A stretch of 64,000 bases of DNA from Rheum nobile (taxonomy: Eukaryota > Streptophyta > Magnoliopsida > Caryophyllales > Polygonaceae). Within the stretch, counting starts at the first letter, position 1. Every line of letters begins with the position of its first letter. The position numbers were made by a program, and so were the translations under genes. This document shows positions 34,198 to 45,237 of the stretch, one piece after another. The notes under the pieces are model-generated. The model was not told the origin of the DNA and did no database searches. It saw nothing but the letters and a program-made list of their open reading frames with translations. The stretch covers positions 186,001 through 250,000 of the forward strand of contig WOAB01000100.1 of assembly GCA_027886185.1 (NCBI GenBank). The letters run 5' to 3'.

Positions 34198-34464
34198 CAG
34201 TGCCGGTCCTAACATTTTCAAGGCCCGGGACAAAATTTAATTAGGAGCCCTTATTTTAAAAAAAAATAAGACAAAGATGCAAAATTCTGGAATCGAACCC
34301 ATGACCTATTGGAGAAAGGTGTGCTCTAAGACCACTAGACTATGCTGGCTTTTTGTTACCCATATTTAACACATATATACATACCTAAAAAAAAATTTTG
34401 AGGCCCCAAAAATTTGGGGGCCCTGGGCGGTCGCCCATGCTGCCCCCCCTCTGGGCCGGCCCTG
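34198..34464. mobile_element. hAT MITE carrying a tRNA-like segment
   Basis: Termini CAGTGCCGGTCC and (complement) CAGGGCCGGCCC form inverted repeats. The 8 bp duplication CCTCCACC is exact at 34190-34197 and 34465-34472, as hAT elements make. The interior includes AGGCCCGGGACAAAATT and a GAGGCCCC block typical of this hAT MITE group. No coding capacity. Confidence 0.88.
34289..34349 (-). other. tRNA-like Pol III promoter segment inside the MITE
   Basis: On the minus strand it starts GCCAGCATAGTCTAGTGG, whose TAGTCTAGTGG fits the A box. About 35 bases later comes GGTTCGATTCC, a perfect B box. The segment resembles the 5' two-thirds and T arm of a tRNA gene, but the 3' acceptor strand does not pair properly. 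It is a tRNA-derived promoter, not a working tRNA gene. Confidence 0.6.
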
Positions 34465-35468
34465 CCTCCACCAGATCTCCCCCCGTCCGCCATCCTCCTC
34501 CGCCGCCTTCTTTCTCATCCAGCCTAGCCTCCTCTGCCTTCCTCCCCTTTCCCTTCCTCTTTCTCCCTCCTCTGTCCCCGCCTTTGTTTCTTTTGTGGTT
34601 TGTTTGTTTGTTGCTGTGGTTTCTTCGGCTGTGCAGGTGACCATTTGGTTTGATTGGAGATTGTTGTTTCGGTTCGAGATTTGACAGTGGTCGTGTGATC
34701 CCTGGTGGTTTCTTTTGACGATTTGCCATCAGATTGTGTCTTATCTCTTCTTTCTGGCTGCTTCAAACGACCTTGTTGGAGTTTTTCGACCCATGTTTGA
34801 AGACTTTCTCTTTGTTTAGCATTTTGGTTTGCTTGTTCGGTTGTTGTTGCTTTTGGCTGCGTTTGTTGTTATTTTTCTTTATTTGTTGTTGTGTGTCGTT
34901 GTTGTTGGTTTTGCCGTTTAATCGGCCTCTCGAGTTTTCAGGGTTTGTCCTGAATATTGAATTTTTACTTTATCAAAAAAAACAAAAACAAAAAACAAAC
35001 CCCTTAGACCATCCACAATGGTGGTCTTTGGAGTTTCTTAACTCTAAAATTAAAAGAAAAGTCAAAAAAATTCAGGAGAAACTCATATTGAAATGTGTGT
35101 CAAGCTCTTCTTCAACAAATTTTTTACTAACAAATTTTCTGCTATAAAAGTGTATGGGACCCACTAAAAAGCAAGTCAAAATAATTAATTTCTCTCATTT
35201 ATTTGTTTGTTGATACACCAACCTTATTTATTTCCATTAGGGAATTGTTGGTACACCAACCTTATTTAATTTTACTAGGGAAATACTCTACCAAATTTAA
35301 AATAAATTCAATGTGCTGTCTATGCTACTACTGTCGTATGAATAAATTCAATGTGCTGCTATGTATGTATCATCTATATAATAGTGTACAATTTTGTTCT
35401 TACTTACGTACACCATCAGTACACTAAAAAAAAAATCTTTTCAATTTTATCTTTGTTCTTTCTCCATA

Positions 35469-35866
35469 ATGAATCCAAATAATTTTCCCTTCCCACATAA
35501 CCAAAATTCATATGGTAATTTTTCATGGAGAGAATTTTTAGGTGGAAATGAAAATGCTAATCATCCTCCATTACAAGGTGAGCAACCTCCATATGCTAAT
35601 CAATATGACGAGCTTGTATCATATTACACAATATGATAGTCGAAGACGAGCGTGACACATATGCTAATCAATATGACGAATCACAATGGGAAGAAAATCA
35701 AAGCGACTCTAATGATGGATCAAGGTGGAAGTACTCAAGAGACCAAAGAAATTATATAGAGGAGTACATTAGAATGAGAACTCGTGTTCGCGATAAGGCA
35801 ACAAATTATCGTCTTAAAGCCGATTTAGTAGAAAATATATGGCAAAAATTTGGACCGAATAACTAA
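35469..35866 (+). pseudogene. PIF-element ORF remnant
   Basis: The start MNPNNFPFPHNQN is like leaders of plant PIF/Harbinger accessory ORFs. After a break near 35630 the second part contains RNYIEEYIRMRTRVRD and YRLKADLVENIWQKFG. The latter resembles the H..L..DLIEH.W...G terminus of plant PIF transposases. The DDE core is missing, so the internal part has been deleted. Confidence 0.5.
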
Positions 35867-36201
35867 CAAGTTATACATATTTATTCTTTGTATGTTTAGT
35901 TAATTATGCTTGTTTATTTGGTGTTTTACGTATGATGGAGTTGATGTTTTAGTGTCTTATATTTCCTTGTTTAATTTTCAATTTATGCTTGTTTTTTTAT
36001 GGTATTTTAATTAAGTGTAGGAAATAACATATGATTGTATTCGTGTGCTTAATTTATAATCTAATTACAAAATCTTTTATCTTTAAATAATAATAATAAT
36101 TTTTAATAACAATAATAATTATAATTATGATAATCCTAGTGAGATCGCTGCCCCCCAACTCCTTGTGTTCTTTTAACACAAAGGTAGGGACTGACATTTT
36201 G

Positions 36202-37038
36202 AGTAATCCTAGTGAGATCGCTGCCCCCCAACTCATGAAGAAATTGGCAGATATATATTTCACGAAGATTACGAAAGATGCAGAAACTACTTTTTCCTTG
36301 TCACCTCGACAGATGGCTTTGTGGAGTTCTCAGCGTGGAGACCGTGCCACTGATTGGCTTAGGGCTGTCCCGATTTCAGGTTTGGGTTAGACTATGAATG
36401 GTAAGACGTATCGTTGTGTGTTGTGCTATCGATTGGGCATCCCTCTGTTTTCCATTTCGAAGCCTTGCTCTGCTTGCTCCAGGGTCTTTGAGGGAGACAT
36501 TTTTGGAGATCATGATGTGTCGTGTGCAGGTATTGTTGGTATTAAACATCGACATAATGCTGTCCGTGATACTTTGGTGAATGTTTGTTATCGTTCCGGG
36601 ATCTCAGCTGGTAAAGAGGTTGATATTGGACTGTGTGGGGGAGACGGGAAACCTCTCCGACCTGCAGACATGTTACTTTACTCCTGGGATGGTGGGCTTG
36701 ATGTTTGTGTTGACTTGACTGGGTCATCACCTCTGACGCAATCTGGGATGTCTGACTTCGTGCCAGGGCGTGTTGTGATTGAGGCGGCGCATCGTAAGCG
36801 GGTCAAGTATCAAGCTAAGTGCAAGGCTATTGGTTATGGTTTCTTACCCTTCTCTTTTTCTTCGTTAGGGGAACTTGAGCCGGATGCTATGGCCCTACTC
36901 AAGAGGATACATAAATTTTCTCAAGTTCAAGACATTGGGGCACGGACTGCGGCACATATTTTCACTAGGATCAGTTTTGCCATTGCTAAAGGAGTGGGGG
37001 CCCAGATTATATCTCGGCTCCCCACTAACTTTTTGTAA
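36202..37038 (+). pseudogene. Retroelement C-terminal fragment, Zn-knuckle and nuclease-like
   Basis: One frame with a single TAG at 36388-36390 (GLG*TMNG, where relatives have Gln). Features are YRCVLCYRLGIPLF, then CSACSRVFEGDIFGDHDVSC (a C-x2-C...H...C zinc-knuckle pattern), RHNAVRDTL, KEVDIGL, LRPADMLLYSWDGGLDVCVD, RKRVKYQAKC and GYGFLPFSFSSLGELE, ending RLPTNFL. This conserved block occurs widely in plant genomes downstream of reverse-transcriptase-like sequence. The E, D and (D/E)x(T/K) spacing resembles restriction-like PD-(D/E)XK endonucleases of LINEs, but that is inference. The reverse transcriptase itself is absent. A 37 bp direct repeat (AATCCTAGTGAGATCGCTGC onward, at 36133 and 36205) marks the left junction. 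Confidence 0.55.
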
Positions 37039-37490
37039 CTATAATATAATTAATAATTATGCCTAAATTTTTTTTATGATAATAGTAATAATAATAATAC
37101 ATGTTCATTAATTTACTTATTAGTAACAAGATAATATATATAGAATTAATAGAGTGATGTAAGCATGACACCTAATAAAGTTTTTCAAAACAATTTCTGA
37201 ATTGTGGAGAAAATATAAGAGAATTTTTTAAGAATTTTTTAAGCTGAGGCGACAGAAAGAGAAAGATGAAAAGTGACAAAAAAAAAACTAAGTAAATAGA
37301 TCACGTTTGTGTGGATGGTCTTACCCTCACCCTCTTTCCGTAACGTGACACATGTTTCAGCCTTTTTTTCTTATTTTAAGTTTTACTTTTTTTTTTTTTT
37401 CCCTCTTTCAGACTCTCCACCCACCCATCCTTTTTGTAACTTCTTCACCTCGCACGTTCTTTTTCTACGGTTTTGAACACGTTGCCGCTT

Positions 37491-37590
37491 TTCTTCCTCT
37501 TTCTCTCATTCCTTTCCCAACCCATTCACCCCTCCGCTCTCCATCGTTTCTTCTTCCTCTTTCTCTCATTATTTTCCCAACCCATTCTTT
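37491..37590. repeat. Two ~38 bp direct repeats in a T/C-rich stretch
   Basis: TTCTTCCTCTTTCTCTCATT followed by NTTTCCCAACCCATTC occurs at 37491 and 37551, upstream of the phytocyanin-like fragment. Confidence 0.75.
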
Positions 37591-37639
37591 CCCAAAAAAT
37601 TTGTTGTACCGCCTTCTGATTCTGGAAAGTTTTCAACAC

Positions 37640-38046
37640 CAAACGAACCAAACGGTGGTCCATACCTACAACGCCACCACTATGCCAATTACACCGCCGA
37701 CTTTTCTAAAGATGACGACACCTTCCTGTACGATGCCGACACCAACGATTTTGGTCGTCCGTTGACACTCGCGGTTCCGCTTACCATCGAGGGCACCAAC
37801 TACTTCTTCTCCGACGTCGGGGACGACTTCGATTGTGAGCACGAGATCAAGGTCGTCCACGGAGTCGGGCTCCCCGCAAGCCTCAACCACCCTCCTCCGC
37901 CGCCTTACACCCTTGGCCCCGCGTACGAGCCTCCTCTGGTGTTTCTTGGAGGAGGAGGCGGACATGGCCGGGCAAGAGCTCAAGGGCAGCGGCCTGCAGA
38001 TGATCGGTGGATGGTGTTGCAGAAAGGGTACTTTTCTCAGACCTAA
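37640..38046 (+). pseudogene. Phytocyanin-like gene fragment
   Basis: An open frame (without its own start) reads HHYANYTADFSKDDDTFLYD, then PLTIEGTNYFFSDVGDDFDC, EHEIKVVHG and a Pro-rich stretch NHPPPPPYTLGPAYEPP. The order (NYT..A..F...D, then G.NYF...D.C.H..KV, then a Pro-rich tail) resembles the second half of a blue-copper phytocyanin / early nodulin-like protein. One copper-ligand His cannot be placed and the signal peptide is missing. It is probably a captured and decayed fragment. The GC-rich codon use contrasts with the AT-rich surroundings. Confidence 0.4.
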
Positions 38047-38049
38047 GGT

Positions 38050-40400
38050 ATCCTATTTTCTTTCTCTCTTATTATAAAATTGTTGTAGGTGTTATTTCGT
38101 GTTCATGGGTTTGGAACTTTCAATAAAAATTGTATCTGGGTTTGTGACCTGGAAGGTTTTGGCTAAATAAATAATTGGTTCTTTTTCCCCTAATTGTTGG
38201 TTGTGAAGTGGAATTGTGTTATGTCTTTGTGGATTGTGTCTTGGTGGCACTATGTTTGATATGTGATGGAGGCTATTGTTGTTTGATTGAAGTACATATT
38301 TCCTTCTAATGTTTACTAGGTTTGTAGTTCGGTGATTGTTTTTGTAATGAGATTTGGGTTGGAGGCCTTTCTAAAAGCCAAATAGGATGTTGATTGTACT
38401 CGAATGTGTATGTTCATAGCAAAATAACGATAATTGATGACTCTTTCACATTGATTGGATATATATGCTAATATAAATGACTGGAGTTTGTTGGGATCAA
38501 GAGACTCAGAGGTACAACTCTACTCTAGAATGCTTGTAGTGTGTATTTATGCAATGGTGTGATTAACTTGTTCCAGATTTAGTGCTCGTATAGTTGGATT
38601 TATCTAGCTATAACTCTACAACATTGCGTTCTTGTACGATTGAGGTTCTAATTGAGGACAATGACACAGTCAATTTACGTTCGGGAGGAAAGCCGACAAG
38701 TATGCTCTTCGTCTTTGGCTTTCACTATGGTCTAAACACCTTGGTCTTCGAGCTGCAGATATGAGTAAATATGCAATGCAAATAACTTTTGAGTTTTATT
38801 TATAAATTTGATTTATTATGTTTCTAGCTATTTGTCATGTTATAGCTTATCTCTTTACCATCACAGCTTTCCCAGATTTATGATCCAGTGATTGATTCAA
38901 CCTACAAAGACATATGGATGGCAATTGCAAAGGTATACGTACGTTGTAAGAATACTTCTTCGATCTGTATGAGTTATTCTATTGATTGGAGATACAATAT
39001 TGTTTGGTATTTTCATTTTAGGGTTTGTTTGACATGGCACTTTACAAAGCCTTTTTCATTTATAAAGGCATTTATTTGACATATGTATTTTTAAAGCTTT
39101 GGAATTTGTGTAATGATTTTTTTCACAATTTACTATAAAAATCTACTTATAACTAGCTTTTACCAAACACTATCATACTAAAAAAGACATTATATACATA
39201 AAAGCCTTTATAAATGTAATCACCAAACAAACCCTTAGTTTGTTTACTTTTATTCTCGTGAGTTTATCATATTAACATATTCTATGGAAACATACCCAAA
39301 AGATAATACTCCTGTGTTGTCCAGTCATTCTAATTTGTTCTCTCTTTCTCAAAATCTTAACCATTTGCCTATATATCTTTATGCAAGTAGCTGAAGTCTT
39401 TGATTGTATGAAGGATTTGATCACATTTATCCATGAGAACAATCTTAGTCCGATTGGTAATCTTCTATTGCTATTACAATTACTCAAACTGAATTCATAA
39501 TTTTCCTTGTGTGAGTAGCTGAATTTCATGAGTTGAAGCCTACGATTAGTATTATGTTAGATCATCCAAGATGTTCCATGTCTTTCCCTATTTTTGTAAT
39601 GCATCTATTTTTTTTCTTCTTCTTATTAGTTATTTTATAAAATTGTTCTTTGAATCAACAAATATCATTCACAAAACACGGTCAACATGGGTTTGCTTCT
39701 TTTTAGCGCTATGTGTGTGGTCCATTATATTATAGCTAGGCTCTAATGCTCTTGCATAAGTCTACTTTTATAATCCTTTTATGCAAATCTCCTTTGTTGA
39801 GCATTCCATTGTCTTCCATTCTTTAATATAAAAAATCATATTCTTATATTTTTATTGTTTTCTTATGATGTATATATAATAAAATTAGTTACCAGTTTCT
39901 AATTGTCAGGGAAAGAGTTCAAAATATATGTCGTTCCATCATTGCTAAGGCTGACAATTTGGATTGTTGTTGGATGGGGATTATTTTGACTTATTGGGCC
40001 TAAATATAAGCAGATACGGATAATTTTAGTTGACATCATATTGTCATATGGTGATTGTTACTGTTTAATGATACTTGTCAATAGCACAATATATGCTTTT
40101 TTTTACTTGTTCATATTTAGCTATGACATAATTAATTTTCACTCCTTGCCATCTGGAAACCACGTGTGCTTGTATAGAATAGCACTTGGTTGGTTGTTCA
40201 TGGAGAAGCAAAAAACATGTGAGTAGATTTACTTATCAACATGTTATCCTCGATATTTTTTATCATGGTTTATTTTGAGATCACAATATAGCCCCTGAAG
40301 TGTAATTTTGATCAATTCATGTTTTCTATCCTGATTAGGGTTTGTTTTTGTTTGCATTGTTGTAGTTATCGATTCTCTTGAGAATTTTGATTTCCCAGGT
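38050..40400. other. Intron-like or spacer sequence, short exon-like islands
   Basis: T-rich, intron-like DNA. Small islands of more balanced composition at 38636-38760 and 38875-38931 (the latter ending GCAAAG|GTATAC, donor-like) could be captured exons, but I cannot identify them. Confidence 0.4.
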
Positions 40401-40401
40401 T

Positions 40402-40550
40402 TAAAAAGATGCATCGTGCATATGTTGGCTATTTGCATCCTCGCGTTAATGATCGAGAACTTGAAGATGGAATTTTTTTATTGTGTTCTTCGTAGGTATC
40501 ATCTTGCGTTTGGGGTGGTCAATTGCCTATCCAGAAGGTGGTTGACTTCT
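40402..40550 (+). pseudogene. RSZ21/22-like SR splicing factor fragment
   Basis: The frame MHRAYVGYLHPRVNDRELED matches the RNP2 region and helix of plant RSZ-type SR proteins (family form M.RVYVGNLD.RVTERELEDEF). It is followed, after a disrupted stretch, by a TTGCGTTTGGGGTGGTC segment at the place of the R.VWVAR strand. It covers only the start of the RRM, has lost frame and was probably captured by a transposable element. Confidence 0.45.
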
Positions 40551-41158
40551 ATATTCAAGAAACATAATTTTCTAAACAAATCATAAGTATATTCTTAACT
40601 TTAAACTTTGCTTTCTTTAATCACAACGCGAAGACAATAAATTATAGAGGATTCTACATTATGATGGATTTGTGCTCATGGTTGTTTCTTTGGAGCAACT
40701 GATGGTAAAATCTCCATCTGAAATGTTAGCTTGCTGAACTTGATGCATAAATACAAACATTAATTCTCTTATCTATCATGGTGTAGATCCTCTTTTCTTT
40801 ATCTACCTAATTCTATTTACAACCATACATATTGACATCTCAAATGTACTTAGAACCTCTTTTCTTTGTTTACCTCTGCTTTCTTATACATCACATGGTT
40901 CCTCTATTAAAATGTAGTTTCCATTTATGCATAACATGACAGAATATGCTTTCGATTTAGGTATGGGATTTTAAAGGACGCTAGTTGAAATCAAAATTGG
41001 AAATAGGTTCTTCTGCTTCTAAACTTGCTTATCATCGCCCAATGATAATTTCTTTACTTCGTATTTGTTTGGCATCACTGTATTTCCTTCTTGTGCTTGC
41101 TTTCCTTTTTTGTTTTGTTTGATACACATCTAATTCAGTTCTCGGTTTTTGTATATTG

Positions 41159-41459
41159 CAGGTTTGATGGCCACAATAGATGATGACTTAGTAATACATT
41201 TATATGATGGCATACAACTTAGAATGGTGCGAAAATTTGAGGGGCACACGGACCGTATTACTGATATGTGTTTCTCTAAGGATGGAAATTGGCTTCTATC
41301 GAGCAACATGGATGGAAGCTTGAGAATATGGGATATCATCTTGGCGAGACAAATTGATGCAATTTATGTTGATGTGGCTATTTCTGTTTTGTCTTTGTCA
41401 CCCAATATGGATGTCTTAGCAACATCACATGTTGGCCAAAATGGGATTTATTTGTGGTA
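41159..41459 (+). pseudogene. UTP21: UTP21/WDR36-like WD40 exon fragment
   Basis: A single exon-like block lies between an acceptor (TATATTGCAG) and a donor (TTGTG|GTAAGA). It reads KFEGHTDRITDMCFSKDGNW, then LLSSNMDGSLRIWDIILARQ, LSLSPNMDVLATSHVGQN and GIYLW. This is the conserved WD40 segment of U3 snoRNP protein UTP21 (WDR36). Neighbouring exons of the gene are not present, so it is a captured or duplicated fragment. The intact gene acts in the nucleolus in 18S rRNA processing. Confidence 0.7.
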
Positions 41460-42170
41460 AGATGTGTTTTTAGTTGTCCTATTGTTACTGTCAATATTCT
41501 ATCATGCAGGATATTGTTTCTTCCTTTTATGGAGGTGTCTATTTATAAAATCCAAATGATATTTTACTAAAGATCGATTTGCTTCAAATAGTTAATATAT
41601 TGTCACGATACTTATACTCCATGTCTATATCCTCTTGCATATAAGAAAATTCATAGAAACAAAAGAATGTATGCTGGTGTTATAGCTTACGCTTTGTTGT
41701 TATGTTTTTCTCATTGTAAAATTTTCTTGTTTTTTGGGGGGCTAAACTAAGAACTTGAAATGTCTATCTTCTATTTCCAGAAAAGTGATCTACGTTATTT
41801 CCAGAAAAGTGATCTGCGTTGGATGCAGATTGCTTAAAAGATTATGAATTTAGATCTTAGTTGGGAGATGGCAGCTCCCAGTATGAAGAGCTCTACCAGA
41901 AGTCTCTTGCGATAAGATCTTCAGTATAGGAATCTGTTTATGAAGATCTTCATGCCTTGAGCGGAGGATTTCCGGGGAGCGTTTGCATTTATGCTCTGCT
42001 TTACTGCCACTGCTGATTTGTAAACTGATAACATGTGTAGCATAATGTTATCTCATTGTTAGTTATTGAGAATGTAGAGTCTTTGTTGTTTAGATGGTCT
42101 TCATCTATTGTTGAGGGCTTTTGGGTTCAACAAGTTCTAAGTTATGAACTTTGATTAGATTAGCATTTAA
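41460..42170. other. Spacer, 26 bp tandem duplication
   Basis: No gene. TATTTCCAGAAAAGTGATCT followed by (A/G)CGTT is repeated in tandem at 41774-41822. Confidence 0.5.
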
Positions 42171-42317
42171 TCCTATATAATCATGAATCATCTTTATACG
42201 TAACTAATATCAAAATACATTTAACATTTTATCAAATAATGGTTGACCAATTTTCTTCTTCTTCAGAACATGGATGCAAAGTTCATCAATTATACAACAT
42301 GGTATACAAGGGTATAT

Positions 42318-42640
42318 ATTTTTACAGCAAGAATTAACGTTTTTACAGTAAGATATACAGGACGTAGTTTTTCTTACAGTATGAATACACATAGTAAACT
42401 TTTTTTACAGTAAGATATATGGGACATATGTATTCTTACATCATGAATGCACATATATCTTATGTTTTTACAATAAGATATACGGGGTATAGTTTTTCTT
42501 ACAACATGAATGCACATATAAACTTTTTTTACCATAAGTAATACGGGACATATGTATTCTTAGAACAAGAATGCACATATATTTTACGTTTTTACAGTAA
42601 GATATACGGGATGTATGTTTTGTTACGGGTCTATAATGCC
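42318..42640. repeat. Minisatellite, ~60 bp unit, about five copies
   Basis: The unit TTTTTACAGTAAGATATACG followed by GGACATATGTATTCTTACAA and CATGAATGCACATATA repeats with substitutions (starts near 42333, 42397, 42464, 42525 and 42588). The small ORFs here come from the repeat. Confidence 0.8.
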
Positions 42641-44100
42641 AACTGCCAATGAAGTTATTCATCCAAGTTGCAATCGATACCCACGGGCATAGATTTGTAT
42701 ACCGCCATGTCACTCAAAATTTATCAAATTTTACAGCAACATTTACAAGCATATAATTTGTTACAACACTACCGCAAATTGTATTTAACCAATATTTGCG
42801 GAAATATTTACAACATATTTTACGGGTGCATAAGTGCATACAAGAATATATATATCATCATTTGTGATAATAGTTTAAAGTCTCAAATTTAACAAAATGT
42901 TTGATGGGTATAAATATTTATACCATAATATAATTTAATTGAATACACACATTATAAGATTATTGTCTTATCGTCTCATACCACAACAAAATCCTTGTAT
43001 TCGCAAAATAAATAGTCGTGAAAATCTTGGTACGAATTAAAGTTCATCACCATATAAAAAAATATGGAGGCGTTGCAAAAAAATTGCACCACTGTGAAAA
43101 TCAATATAATATTTTCAATGCTTATTCATCTAAGCTTTATATTCCAAATAATGCAACTAATTTACAAATATTGTATTTTTATTGATTCTTATGTTAAGAT
43201 TAGAATATTACATATTAAAATATTTTTCTCTAATTGATTTATTTATTTTAGGTTGTTCTAATGAAGTCTCTAATTTACAACTTTTTTTCTTATTTGTTCC
43301 TAAATTGTAAGTCATGTCTCCTTAAAATATTAAAGCATTTGACCTATGATATTTTTATAACAAAGTTTTCAAACCATTTTATTTTATAAATTCATTCACT
43401 TGTCAAAAGATTCAGCCCCATGTTCTCACTTTGTCTTTTATTTAATCTTTTTTTCTATCCTAACGTTTTTGCTCACCTTTTCTCTTTCGTTTTTCTTTCT
43501 CATCTCCAATAAACACGGTCGTGTTTACAACTTTTAATCAAAAACTTCTCAAGATATCGATTCTTTCCTTCGATTTTCCTCAATTCCTTTGTTTATCATT
43601 TCCTTCTGGATATTACAGTTTAAAGCGATCTAACACATATACACATAACTTCAATATAATGATTATATCTCTTGTGAAGAATGATATTTTGAATACCGCT
43701 TCAACAACTTACCACATGTATTTCATGTACATATATTTTTTTTACCTTGAACGCTATATTTCTTCTATTATATACATCTTTTTCATTTTATGTTCGTTTT
43801 GTTTTTCTTTGTTAACTTATTATCGACTTGATTATTCTATCATTAATGTTAAAGAAATTCAATGGAAGATTAGATAACAACTATATATGTTGACCTTTAA
43901 TTCGTACCAAGATTTTTAAGAGTATATATATTTATCATAAGTTATGTTAAACACTTATTTTCCTTAAATTTTACACCATGTTTTGATAGATGTAAACACG
44001 TATATCGACTTGTCATAATTTTATAATACTATATAATTTTTACAAATATTTACAACATATTTTAAAAGTGTATATATTCATATGAAATATATATCTAACT
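42641..44100. other. AT-rich, no gene
   Basis: Interior of the possible Helitron. The 118-codon ORF at 43521-43877 is hydrophobic and of AT-rich chance composition; it is not accepted as a gene. Confidence 0.5.
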
Positions 44101-44539
44101 TTATCATTATTGAAAAATAAAATTCAAGTCTTAACTCGTGGCTTAGGCGCGGGCACGCACACTAGTTAATTAGTAATCTAAACCATCATAAATTTTTGCG
44201 TCCATATGTCACAATCATTACTTCACTTACACAAAAAAGGAAAAGGGTGGTTGCATGCAAGAATATTTGAATAGAGGTAAAATACTCCATTTCATTTTAT
44301 AATGTGTCAACAATCATTAGGCCACTCTAGTTATCTTGTTATAATTCCAAAATTATATTTTTTTATAATTTTGGTTAGTCGGTTAACCGAGACAAGAAAA
44401 AATCCTAACCATTACCGTACCAAATAACCGAAAATTACTTCGGTCGATTAACCGAAATCGAAAGTCAGTTTTGCTTCAGTAACGTTTAAACAAATTTTTT
44501 GTCGGGTTTTCGTTTTTGGTTTTTCGTGCCCACACCTAT

Positions 44540-45145
44540 TAGGATGTGGGCAAGGTTGGTTAACTGGGGCTTCTATTAACCGAGTTTTCGGTTAGTGCTT
44601 TTATCATACTATTAACCATATCGTTAAACCGGTTTACCATACATCGGTTAACTTTCAATTTCGATACGGTTAATCAGTTTACAGAATAACCATAACATAA
44701 AAAAAGTTATACTTTAATGCTTCAAGTGTTATTACTATAGTTGTTTTTCAACTTTTTTTTATCTCATGACCTCTTGTGAAATGCATAAAAGTAAAATAGA
44801 GATCATTATCATTCATCGAGCTATTTAGCTTATCACCCACTATGTTTGAAACAAAATAGAACAATAAAATACAAAAATTAAGGGTTGGCCATTTTTGTTC
44901 AATCGAGTGAACCTTTCAACGCCATCTTCCTTACTTTCATTACTTATTTGATTTATATCCACTTGTTTGGTATTTAACTTCTATATTAATAAAAATAAGA
45001 TTAACATCATAACTTCCAGTTATTTTTACTCCTACAATATTAATTAGTACCCTAAATCACCATTAATTCTGTTATCTTGAGCCGATAAGCCACAATCACT
45101 CACTTTTTTTGCTCTAATCCCTAAAAATGTAAACACAAATATATC
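44540..45145. repeat. Dispersed repeat copy B (hAT-MITE-like)
   Basis: Partner of 32940-33520. It starts GGATGTGGGCAAGGTTGGTTAA right after another terminus-like sequence, CGTGCCCACACCTA, at about 44526. The two elements therefore seem to lie back to back. Confidence 0.6.
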
Positions 45146-45237
45146 CATTATATTATACATGCTAATTAATGATATATTATGAGTGGTGCTATATATATGG
45201 GCTAAATATAATATGTATAAGCACGTATTTTGAACAT

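Larger units (their letters stand above)
33780..34990 (+). mobile_element. LINE-derived non-autonomous retroelement with nested hAT MITE
   Basis: A CT-rich 5' region (33880-34190, continued at 34465-34570), a T/G-rich middle and a 3' end reading TTTAATCGGCCTCTCGAGTT, then TTTACTTTATC and an A-rich tail (34974-34998). It shares the CGGCCTCTCGAG tail with the element at 2898-3711 and likewise lacks reverse transcriptase. A 267 bp hAT MITE is inserted at 34198-34464. Confidence 0.6.
35007..37320. mobile_element. PIF/Harbinger-type element, non-autonomous
   Basis: Termini GACCATCCACAATGG and (complement) GACCATCCACACAAA are inverted repeats, flanked by the 3 bp duplication TTA (35004-35006 and 37321-37323) expected for PIF/Harbinger. 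The interior holds a short transposon-type ORF region (35469-35866) and a foreign retroelement-like fragment (about 36127-37038) bordered by AAT/TAA-rich microsatellite sequence. Confidence 0.8.
42171..44165 (+). mobile_element. Possible Helitron
   Basis: The 3' end reads GCGGGCACGCACACTAG followed by T (44162-44165 is CTAG), close to the common plant Helitron terminus, with a weak hairpin. A candidate 5' end, TCCTATATAATCATGAATC preceded by A, lies at 42171. The 3' end is the stronger half. The true 5' end could lie further left and include the gene fragments at 37640-41460. Confidence 0.35.

Noticed and set aside
34289..34349. Functional tRNA gene
   Set aside because: A and B boxes are present, but the acceptor stem does not close and the segment is inside a MITE; annotated only as a tRNA-like promoter.
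43521..43877. 118-codon hydrophobic ORF
   Set aside because: AT-rich composition, no homology recognised, and surrounded by repeat DNA.
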